Positions 6,788 through 12,672 of a stretch of 12,793 nt of DNA are shown here, piece by piece (the stretch's first letter is position 1; the number at the start of each line of letters is the position of its first letter). The stretch is from an uncultured Selenomonadales bacterium (lineage in GTDB: Bacteria > Bacillota > Negativicutes > Selenomonadales > Selenomonadaceae). The position numbers and the translations under genes are program-made. Under the pieces are notes generated by a model. It saw nothing but the letters and a program-made list of their open reading frames with translations. It made no database searches and was not told the origin of the DNA. Where the stretch lies: contig CALGGP010000156.1 of assembly GCA_937915885.1 (NCBI GenBank), positions 1 through 12,793 of the forward strand, read 5' to 3'.

Positions 6788-8125
6788 GCGATTGAGCAGG
6801 GCAGTATAGGCGGGCGTCCCTCCGCACAAATCCGAGATCAAAAACGCCACGCTCGAGACGATGATCAGCGCCAACAAATGTGTAAAGCTCCCCGTCAACT
6901 CCATGATCAAAATGCTCCCCGTCACCGGCGCTTTCACCACCGCCGCGAAATAGCCCGCCATCCCGAAGATGATGAACAGCGTCGCCCACTCGTAGCCGAA
7001 TACGCCGACTGTCGAGCCCGCGATTGCAAAAATTTCTCCCGCCAACGCTCCCAATACCAACAACGGCAAAAAAATTCCGCCCGGCGCGCCCGTGCCGAAA
7101 CACACCATCGTAAATAAAAATTTCATCACGAATAATGTGATCAGCATCGACGGCATGACGTCACCGCGCAATAAGTCATCGACCAGCACGTTGCCGCAAC
7201 CGAGCACTTCGGGCAAATACAAGCCGATTATTATCGACAATGTCAACGGGATCAAAAATTTTTTGAGCCCCGTTATTTTTATGCGCGCGTAAACGTCGAG
7301 CGACGCCAACAACGCCCGAGTGAACAGCGCGCCGAGCACTCCCGTCATCGCGCCCAACGCCGCAAAGCTCATAACGAAATCGAACGGCGCCGACGCGAGA
7401 GTCGAGAGCATGTCGAGAGTCGGGACGGTCGAGATCAACGGACGCGAGCTCAATACCGGAGTGATCGCCTCGAATACCGGTCGCACGCCGAAGACCAACT
7501 CCACCACCGCCGACGCGCTCACCGCCGCCGTCATCGATACCGTCAACAGCTCCGACGAAAATTTTTTGTGCAGCTCCTCGACGCAAAAGATCACGCCCGC
7601 CAACGGCGCATTAAAAATGGCGGCAAGCCCCGCGCCCGCGCCCGCCGTCAATAAAAATTTCCCCTCGAATTTCGGGTGGCGACCCAATATCCCGTTGAGG
7701 AACATTCCGACGCACGCCCCGAATTGGACGCTCAAGCCCGCGCGTCCGAGCGACATGCCCTCGCCTATCGCCAACACCGACATCAAAAATTTTGTCGCGA
7801 TTAATCGGATCGGCTTCGTCATCGACATCGAGCCTTGGAGAATGCCTTTGATCTGAGGGACGCCGCTGCCTGCAATTTGCCCGTCGCGTTCGATCGCCTT
7901 CGATATCAAAAATGCCGTCGAAAAAATGATCGCGATCGTCAACAGCCAATCGAGCGGATCGGTCTGAAACTTTAATCGTTCGAGCCACATCGGGCGGTAA
8001 ATGTCCGCCGCGTCGATCAAAAATCGAAACGCCGCTATGATCGTCCCCGTCACCAGCCCGACCATCAGCCCTTCGACAAACAATCGCAATCGGAAGCGCC
8101 GACGCACCGTCAAAAATTCGCCCAT
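6773..8125 (-). CDS. ClC-family chloride channel/transporter lacking the gating glutamate
   Basis: A 450-aa integral membrane protein of the ClC family, with hydrophobic segments throughout. Family selectivity motifs are present: GSGVP (86-90), GTGAPGGIF (344-352), and GGTPAY with the ion-coordinating tyrosine (Tyr440). The internal proton glutamate of exchangers is matched by EE at 183-184. The normally conserved GREGP motif reads GRAGL (127-131): the external gating glutamate (E148 in E. coli ClC-ec1) is Ala129 and the proline is leucine. In characterised ClCs, neutralising this glutamate abolishes proton coupling, so this may conduct anions passively; that is inference. It has no CBS domains, as is usual for short bacterial forms. 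The ATG overlaps the speD stop by one base (TGATG) without a visible ribosome site, implying translational coupling. Confidence 0.9.
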   Translation of the reverse strand: MGEFLTVRRRFRLRLFVEGLMVGLVTGTIIAAFRFLIDAADIYRPMWLERLKFQTDPLDWLLTIAIIFSTAFLISKAIERDGQIAGSGVPQIKGILQGSMSMTKPIRLIATKFLMSVLAIGEGMSLGRAGLSVQFGACVGMFLNGILGRHPKFEGKFLLTAGAGAGLAAIFNAPLAGVIFCVEELHKKFSSELLTVSMTAAVSASAVVELVFGVRPVFEAITPVLSSRPLISTVPTLDMLSTLASAPFDFVMSFAALGAMTGVLGALFTRALLASLDVYARIKITGLKKFLIPLTLSIIIGLYLPEVLGCGNVLVDDLLRGDVMPSMLITLFVMKFLFTMVCFGTGAPGGIFLPLLVLGALAGEIFAIAGSTVGVFGYEWATLFIIFGMAGYFAAVVKAPVTGSILIMELTGSFTHLLALIIVSSVAFLISDLCGGTPAYTALLNRSLRR

Positions 8126-8913
8126 CAGTAAATATTTTTGCCGCTGAATATCTCGATCATCTCGCGGCGCAAATTCGACGATATCTCCAGCCGCGTCTTC
8201 GGCGGCAACTCGTGCGAATCCGTGTTGAATAAATAATTCTGCAGCTCAAGCTCCTTGACCAGCATGCGCGTGTGAAACAAATTCGCCTGATACATATTCA
8301 CGTCCACCGCATCGTAAATGTCCAAAATCTCGTCGCTGATGTACTCCTGTATCGATGTCATCTTGTTATCGATGAAAAGTTTTTTGCCAGTCACGTCGCG
8401 CGTAAAGCCCCGCACTCGATAATCCATCGTGATGATGTCCGAATCGAATTGCCCGATCAGAAAATCAAGCGTCTGCAGCGGAGTGATCTCGCCGCACGTC
8501 GACACATCGATATCCACTCGAAACGTCGCCAGACTCGTCTCCGGATGATACTCGGGGTAGGTGTGGACGGTGACATGACTTTTGTCGAGATGCGCAACGA
8601 TCGTCTCGCGTTGGTTCCGATTGATCGGACGCTTCTGACCGGCGCTGATCGCCGCCTCCTCCGCGATCAGGATTGTCACGCTGGCGCCCTGCGGGTCGTA
8701 ATCCTGGCTCGAGATGTTGAGGATTCGCGCGCCGATCATTTCCGTGACGGTCGTCAAGATTTTCGTCAAACGCTCGGAATTATACTGCTCGTCGATGTAT
8801 TTGACGTAGTCGTGTTGATCGCGTTGCGACTTGGCGTAGCAGATGTCGTAGATGTTGAAGCTGAGCGACTTGGTGAGATTGTTGAAGCCGTAGAGCTTGA
8901 GCTTTTCTTCCAA
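8125..8913 (-). CDS. speD: S-adenosylmethionine decarboxylase proenzyme, E. coli type
   Basis: SpeD decarboxylates S-adenosylmethionine to supply aminopropyl groups for spermidine. The protein is 262 aa from the TTG at 8913 and closely matches the E. coli form along its length (KLKLYGFNNLTKSLSF at the N-terminus, DYRVRGFTRDVTG and VDVNMYQANLFHT later). The self-cleavage site that generates the pyruvoyl cofactor is the Lys-Ser bond in HLDKSHVTVHTYPE. With this start the serine is residue 112, the same number as in E. coli, which supports TTG at 8913. The longer frame from 8931 would begin with the ribosome site itself. VSTCG carries the conserved catalytic cysteine. No spermidine synthase (speE) or speA/B lies in the window. 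It heads a two-gene unit with clc. Confidence 0.95.
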   Translation of the reverse strand: MEEKLKLYGFNNLTKSLSFNIYDICYAKSQRDQHDYVKYIDEQYNSERLTKILTTVTEMIGARILNISSQDYDPQGASVTILIAEEAAISAGQKRPINRNQRETIVAHLDKSHVTVHTYPEYHPETSLATFRVDIDVSTCGEITPLQTLDFLIGQFDSDIITMDYRVRGFTRDVTGKKLFIDNKMTSIQEYISDEILDIYDAVDVNMYQANLFHTRMLVKELELQNYLFNTDSHELPPKTRLEISSNLRREMIEIFSGKNIY

Positions 8914-8922
8914 CGAACCAAT

Positions 8923-8929
8923 CCTCCTC
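8923..8929 (-). promoter_or_regulatory. Ribosome binding site of speD
   Basis: GAGGAGG on the minus strand, nine bases before the TTG at 8913. It rules out the longer start at 8931. I see no convincing promoter between it and the tRNA terminator; repeat copy B ends only 15 bases upstream of this site. Confidence 0.8.
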
Positions 8930-8943
8930 AAAAGATTTTAATG

Positions 8944-9017
8944 GGCGCCGCCGTCGCCCCCGCCCCCTGAGCGCGGCGCCAACGGAGGCTGCAGTTCCCA
9001 CCCGCGACGGCGGCGCC
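8944..9017. repeat. Interspersed GGCGCC repeat, copy B (74 bp)
   Basis: The ends are perfect 14-bp inverted repeats: GGCGCCGCCGTCGC (8944-8957) and its reverse complement (9004-9017). It aligns with copy A at 5989-6063 in the same plus orientation, with diverged central bases. It lies between the tRNA terminator and the speD ribosome site, so a speD transcript starting upstream would carry it as a strong hairpin in the leader. Confidence 0.75.
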
Positions 9018-9044
9018 TTTCTATCGGGCGGGCAAAACATTATT

Positions 9045-9068
9045 AAAGCCCCGGAGGAGCTCCGAGGC
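9045..9068 (-). terminator. Rho-independent terminator of tRNA-Ala
   Basis: On the minus strand GCCTCGGAG and CTCCGGGGC form a nine-pair stem (one G-U) around a CTC loop, followed by TTTAATAATGTTTT. It begins 18 bases past the tRNA 3' end. Confidence 0.75.
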
Positions 9069-9085
9069 TGAATATTCATTTTGGG

Positions 9086-9161
9086 TGGTGGAGGCAAGGG
9101 GGCTCGAACCCCTGACCTCATCGCTGCCAGCGATGCGCTCTCCCAGCTGAGCTATGCCCCC
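9086..9161 (-). tRNA. tRNA-Ala (anticodon GGC)
   Basis: A 76-base tRNA with an encoded CCA end. The acceptor stem GGGGGCA/TGCCTCC includes the G3:U70 wobble pair, the identity element for alanyl-tRNA synthetase. The D stem is GCTC/GAGC, the anticodon stem CATCG/CGATG with loop CTGGCAG (anticodon GGC), and the T stem AGGGG/CCCCT with loop TTCGAGC. Confidence 0.97.
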
Positions 9162-9175
9162 GCTCAACGTCAATG

Positions 9176-9203
9176 ATTGTATCATAAAAATTTTCCCTGT
9201 CAA
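9176..9203 (-). promoter_or_regulatory. Promoter of tRNA-Ala
   Basis: On the minus strand, consensus -35 TTGACA (9203-9198), 16-base spacer, -10 TACAAT (9181-9176), ending about 14 bases before the tRNA 5' end. Confidence 0.85.
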
Positions 9204-9224
9204 GATTTTTTTAGTCGAAAGGGA

Positions 9225-9253
9225 TTGCGTGATTGCTCGCGATGGTGTATACT
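9225..9253 (+). promoter_or_regulatory. Promoter of the glucosaminidase-domain gene
   Basis: -35 TTGCGT (9225-9230), 17-base spacer, -10 TATACT (9248-9253). It is back to back with the tRNA promoter and leaves a leader of about 60 bases. Confidence 0.65.
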
Positions 9254-9316
9254 ATGCGACAGGTGAAAAGGCAATGAAAGATTTGCGGTTGAATGAAAGA
9301 AATTTGAGGTGAGAGT

Positions 9317-10159
9317 GTGTTGAGAGGCAAATTCAGTAAGATGATTGCGTCGTTGCTCGCGGGAGCGTTTGCATTGACAATGCCGTTGACGGCGGACGCA
9401 AAGCGCGTGCACGATCCGAAGGTCGACACGAAGGTTGAATCGCGACACGATGACGCCAAAAGTCGGACGCTCAATCTGACGACGAAAGAAAAAGTCGAGC
9501 GCAATCGCGCAAGTCTGAAGGAGCGCATCGACGCGATACTGCATCCGAGCACGGAAGATGAGATACTGCCGCCGCTCGAGGAGTCGGAAGAAGAATGGTC
9601 GGAGGAGTGGTCTGACGATGTCGAATTCACGGTGCCGACAACGTTATCGGCGCTCGACCCGTCGATCATCGGGACGCCGATGGCGAGTCAAAATCAATGC
9701 GTGCGGTATCTGTTGAGGAACAATCCGAATCCGAATATCGCGGTGTCGGCTGAAGAGATCGTGCAGCTGTATTATGAGGAAGGCGCGCGCGAAGGAATCA
9801 GACCGGACGTTGCATTGTGCCAGGCGTTTAAGGAGACGGGCTTTTTCCGCTACGGCGGGACGGTGACGCCGGATCAGAACAATTATTGCGGGCTCGGGAC
9901 GACGTCGGCGGTGGTGAAGGGCTCGTATTTCCCCAACCCGCAAATCGGAGTGCGCGCCCACATTCAACATCTGTTGGCGTATTCGTCGACGCGTCGTCCT
10001 TCGACGGCGATTGTCGATCCGCGCTATTCGATCGTTCGGAAGGCTTACGGCAAAAAAACGCTCGGCAATTGGGAGGATCTCAACGGGCGTTGGGCGGTGC
10101 CGGGTAAGGAGTACGGGCAACAAATTCTGTCGATGTTCAACGCAATGCTTCATCAATGA
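9317..10159 (+). CDS. Secreted glucosaminidase-domain (peptidoglycan hydrolase) protein
   Basis: An exported protein of about 280 aa. Residues 1-28 form a signal peptide: basic start, hydrophobic MIASLLAGAFALTMPLT, cleavage near ADA-K. A charged linker follows, with a very acidic stretch at about 79-103. Residues about 145-278 match the GH73-type glucosaminidase domain (PF01832): the ALCQAFKETGFF segment with the presumed catalytic Glu173, NNYCGLG, and PNPQIGVRAHIQHLLAY. Such enzymes cleave N-acetylglucosaminyl bonds in peptidoglycan during wall turnover or separation. GTG (9317) and TTG (9320) are both possible starts; GAGGTGA at 9306-9312 spaces better to the TTG. It is monocistronic, with its own promoter and a shared downstream terminator. 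Confidence 0.85.
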   Translation: MLRGKFSKMIASLLAGAFALTMPLTADAKRVHDPKVDTKVESRHDDAKSRTLNLTTKEKVERNRASLKERIDAILHPSTEDEILPPLEESEEEWSEEWSDDVEFTVPTTLSALDPSIIGTPMASQNQCVRYLLRNNPNPNIAVSAEEIVQLYYEEGAREGIRPDVALCQAFKETGFFRYGGTVTPDQNNYCGLGTTSAVVKGSYFPNPQIGVRAHIQHLLAYSSTRRPSTAIVDPRYSIVRKAYGKKTLGNWEDLNGRWAVPGKEYGQQILSMFNAMLHQ

Positions 10160-10174
10160 ATTTCAATCGAACAC

Positions 10175-10220
10175 AAAAAAGGGCGGCACTCGCGCGAAGG
10201 CGGGCGTCGCCAATTTTTTT
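10175..10220. terminator. Bidirectional terminator between convergent genes
   Basis: An A6 run, then GGCGGC (10182-10187) able to pair with GTCGCC (10206-10211, one G-U), then T7 (10214-10220). Flanking A and T tracts would serve both the glucosaminidase gene and the minus-strand operon. The stem is short and the loop long, so confidence is moderate. Confidence 0.55.
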
Positions 10221-10230
10221 CGAGCGCCGA

Positions 10231-10587
10231 TCAAGATTGCCCGAGCATGTTGAGGAGTGCGGCGCCGTTGTCGGCGACATTCCCGCCGTCGATGACGGTA
10301 TCGATGACGCGCGCGTGAGGATCGGGATTGATCGAGCGGGTTTTCGTCTGCGAAACGATTTTGCCTTGGGCGTCGGTGACAGTCACGAGCACGGAGCCGT
10401 CAGACATAATTTGCGTCATAGTCGTCGTGCCTTCGGCGCCGTCAACCGCCTCGTCGTAATCGGCGGCGCGCCCGTGCTTGAGATTGTCGAGCATTTTCGA
10501 GAAGACGGCGGAGGCGTTTTCGGTGTCGCTCTTCTGCGGGTTGAGATTGAGATTGTTTGAGAGGCTATTGATTGCGTTGACAGTCAT
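10231..10587 (-). CDS. Small protein of unknown function, last gene of the five-gene operon
   Basis: I do not recognise this 118-aa protein. It starts MTVNAINSLSNNLNLN, has no signal peptide or membrane segment, and has an Asn/Ser/Thr-rich N-terminus. The middle reads as a beta-hairpin: TTTMTQIMSDGSVLVTVTD then AQGKIVSQTKTRS (residues 54-85). It ends with ALLNMLGQS, echoing the LLxML ends of the two paralogues upstream. ATG at 10587 is chosen for GGAGG seven bases before it; an in-frame start at 10605 would contain that site. The ribosome site immediately follows the stop of the upstream gene, so the two are translationally linked. Confidence 0.75.
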   Translation of the reverse strand: MTVNAINSLSNNLNLNPQKSDTENASAVFSKMLDNLKHGRAADYDEAVDGAEGTTTMTQIMSDGSVLVTVTDAQGKIVSQTKTRSINPDPHARVIDTVIDGGNVADNGAALLNMLGQS

Positions 10588-10601
10588 AATGTTTCCTCCG
10601 A

Positions 10602-11305
10602 TCACAGTTTGACGTTTGCGGTGTTGAGCATGCCCAACAAATATTCTGCGGGGATGCCGACGATGACCGGCTCGGGCTTGAGCGCGTCGTCGAGCCCCGC
10701 CGCCTTCGCCTGCTCCGCGCGGACGACTGCCTTTCGAGTGCTGAGCTCCTTCAATTGTTGGACGTTGAGGAACATCTCTTGTTGCAGTTCGAGAATGTGT
10801 TTCGAGCGCTTACGCCGCGTCGTCCAATAACTGTCCTGCGTCGACTCGAGCGACGATTTTTTTCGCGACTCCACGATTGCCCGCGATATTCTTCCTTCGA
10901 TGCGCCGAAACTGTGAACGGCAAAGTGCTCGAGCTTGGGCGTCAAGCCCGTCCTGAGATCGGGCGTCGAGAGAATATCGGCAATCGAATCGAGCACCCAA
11001 GCCTCGTACTCGGGATCGGCTTGCATCGCCTCATAGCCCTTGTCGGAGATCACAATCGTCTCGTTGTCGAGCCAATGCGTTGGATTGACGGGCATCGATT
11101 GAATTTTATCGACGACATATTGTTTGTACTCGTCGAGAGACATATCGGACGGATCGACGGTTTTATTTTTGAGCGACTGAAGAATGTCGTCGTAGGATTG
11201 AGCGCCGAGCGCGCGGTTTATGTCGGTGATTTTGCGATTGAGCGAAGAGAGAACGGTTGCAGTTTTATTGATGGCGTTGCCGCCGACGAAAATCTCATTG
11301 TTCAT
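10602..11305 (-). CDS. Paralogue of the 242-aa protein, with apparent frameshift at an A7 tract
   Basis: Unknown function. The first frame (start 11305, AGGAGA about nine bases upstream) encodes about 148 residues and shares with the 242-aa gene at 11944 the pattern M-S/T-x-x-EYxxY...KI...P...D...I-x-ISDxG...M...DPxxE...VLDxI...SF. Homology then jumps to another frame that continues to a stop at 10602 with STQDSYWTTRRKRSKH (like ESQNAFWISRAERAEE in the paralogue), a Gln/Lys-rich helix and AEYLLGMLNTANVKL. On the minus strand the switch is at a run of seven A (10857-10863). Eight A would join both frames into one 234-aa protein, near the paralogue's length. It may be a sequencing indel, a recent mutation or slippage-based expression. 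No signal peptide. Confidence 0.72.
10857..10863 (-). other. A7 homopolymer at the frameshift
   Basis: On the minus strand GCG-AAAAAAA-TCG. One additional A puts the upstream and downstream halves of the paralogue gene in one frame. Confidence 0.7.
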
Positions 11306-11331
11306 GGCTTGATCTCCTGCAGCGTTAATTT

Positions 11332-11571
11332 TTACGGCGTATCGGGTAACTCGGCGAAATCGTTCGGGTAAAATTTTTTGAGCTCGTGCTTATGTTTGGT
11401 GTAATCCATGATCGTGAAACCGGTGCATTCGTTTGTGCGGTCGTCGTAGTGCACGAGAATGTACGGATGCTCCTCCTCGACCGACGAGAGCCAACGGTCG
11501 GCGTAATGCACGTGCATCACGTCAAACTCTTTGCTGTATTTATATATGGGATGCTCTTTGGACGCGGGCAT
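11332..11571 (-). CDS. DUF2283-like small protein, putative antitoxin/partner
   Basis: A 79-aa protein beginning MPASKEHPIYKYSKEFDVMHVHY. The later part, EEEHPYILVHYDDRTNECTGFTIMDYTKHK, resembles DUF2283, whose members end in a V-x-x-DYD...GxEILDxS pattern and are often encoded beside DUF4258-type toxins. This is recognition by pattern only. The start overlaps the 130-aa gene by 32 bases, with GAGGAG ten bases upstream inside that gene, so the pair is co-translated. The 234-aa paralogue starts 26 bases downstream. Role as antitoxin or immunity protein is inference. Confidence 0.6.
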   Translation of the reverse strand: MPASKEHPIYKYSKEFDVMHVHYADRWLSSVEEEHPYILVHYDDRTNECTGFTIMDYTKHKHELKKFYPNDFAELPDTP

Positions 11572-11932
11572 CGTAGATCAGCTCCTCATCTTTATACGGC
11601 TCATCAATTACTCGGCGCGCATACCAAGTGACCACTCGAAACGGTCTTATTTCGACTTCGACGATTATTCCGACGCCCTTCAATTTTTGATCTTCGCCGA
11701 AGGGAACCGCCGCCAGATCGAAATACCTCCAACGGTTGACGAATTTCTTATCCTTAAGAATGAATCGCGGATGCTGTAAAGTGTATTTGACTTCGTCTTC
11801 AATGGCGACGCGGATCGCTGCATCTTTGTCGGCATGATCGCTTATTATGTGGTCGTTCATATCAATTTCTCTCAACACGATTTCGTTGCCGAGCGGATCG
11901 GTTACCTTCCAACGAATTGCATTTTCGTCCAT
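11540..11932 (-). CDS. Putative BECR-fold nuclease-like protein (PBECR/DUF4258-like)
   Basis: A 130-aa soluble protein. The layout resembles the BECR ribonuclease superfamily (barnase, EndoU, colicin E5/D, RelE; phage-type PBECR domains): a first strand unit WKVTDPLGNEIVLRE (8-22), a histidine-bearing helix NDHIISDHADKDAAI (26-40), a P-x-x-I turn (55-58), RWRYFDLAAV (68-76), and paired strands KGVGIIVEVE and FRVVTWYARR (85-107). His28, His33, Arg69 and the Thr-Trp-Tyr of VVTWY are candidate active-site residues. Start ATG at 11932 has GAGGAT nearby and lies 11 bases after the stop of the 242-aa gene. The next gene overlaps by 32 bases, as in toxin-antitoxin pairs. The family call is by eye and could be wrong. 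Confidence 0.55.
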   Translation of the reverse strand: MDENAIRWKVTDPLGNEIVLREIDMNDHIISDHADKDAAIRVAIEDEVKYTLQHPRFILKDKKFVNRWRYFDLAAVPFGEDQKLKGVGIIVEVEIRPFRVVTWYARRVIDEPYKDEELIYDARVQRASHI

Positions 11933-11943
11933 CGCCGATATCC

Positions 11944-12672
11944 TCAGACAGTCGGCAATTTATTGTTGTTGGCGAGCATCTCGAGTAGCGCGTCCGAGCC
12001 GCCCGACGGTTTGACGAGCAAATCATCTTTCGACGCTTCCTCCATTGACTGCAACATTCCGATCTGCAGGCTTGCGATCTGCATCTGCACACGCTTCTGC
12101 TGATAGACTTTCGCCTGTTGAGCATACTCTTCGGCGCGTTCCGCGCGACTGATCCAAAACGCATTCTGCGACTCGATCTCGAAAATATCACGCGCGTTTT
12201 CGAGACTGCCTCCGAACATCTTGCTGAACATATTCGAGACGTAATCCTGCGTGTCGTCGAAACTGAGCACGGAATAATTTCCGACGCTCCCCTGATTGAA
12301 CAGATCATCGATCAATTGACGGCTGCGGGCAATCGCGTCGAGCACAAACTGTTCGTGCGCGGGATCGTCCTTCATCTTGAGCCAGCCCGCGTCGCTGATG
12401 TTAATCGCCTGCTCGTCGAAGGGGCGCGTCGCGTGGAACGGAATATCATCGATTTTGGCGGCGATATAAACTTGATACTCGGTCATCGTCATTTGAGTAA
12501 TGGCTTGCCCGTCGCGTGTGGCGGTCTGCTGCATGCTGACCGATTTGAAGGTGGCGCTGTAGGAGAGTGCGCTGATGTTATTGTCCGCCATGGTGTTGAC
12601 GAGATTTTTGAAGAGCGCGGAACTTGCACCGGAGCCGAGCGCGTTTTTGAGTTGGACGGTTGGATTTTGCAT
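11944..12672 (-). CDS. 242-aa protein of unknown function, first gene of the five-gene operon
   Basis: No confident family. The N-terminus (1-55) is Ser/Asn/Thr-rich without a signal peptide. Residues 61-115 hold the core shared with the paralogue at 10602-11305: MTMTEYQVYIAAKIDDIP, then INISDAGWLKMKDDPAHEQF and VLDAIA. Residues about 165-212 form a probable amphipathic/coiled-coil helix (ESQNAFWISRAERAEEYA, then Gln-rich to IGMLQ). The C-terminus ends DALLEMLANNNKLPTV. The ISxxG...M..DPxxE pattern vaguely recalls uncharacterised DUF6033-like proteins of Firmicutes; I would not assign it. The start is clear, with AAAGGAGGAG eight bases before the ATG. Lack of a signal peptide plus a polar N-terminus would suit export by a non-Sec route or a cytoplasmic role. 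Confidence 0.75.
   Translation of the reverse strand: MQNPTVQLKNALGSGASSALFKNLVNTMADNNISALSYSATFKSVSMQQTATRDGQAITQMTMTEYQVYIAAKIDDIPFHATRPFDEQAINISDAGWLKMKDDPAHEQFVLDAIARSRQLIDDLFNQGSVGNYSVLSFDDTQDYVSNMFSKMFGGSLENARDIFEIESQNAFWISRAERAEEYAQQAKVYQQKRVQMQIASLQIGMLQSMEEASKDDLLVKPSGGSDALLEMLANNNKLPTV

Noticed and set aside
9021..9203. 60-aa minus-strand open frame with IAQLGERIAGSDEVRGSSP
   Set aside because: This is the well-known spurious translation of a tRNA gene; it lies over tRNA-Ala.
9644..10156. Long minus-strand open frame (170 aa) opposite the glucosaminidase gene
   Set aside because: Its composition is His/Arg-rich with no family resemblance, and the plus-strand frame has a signal peptide and a recognised domain.
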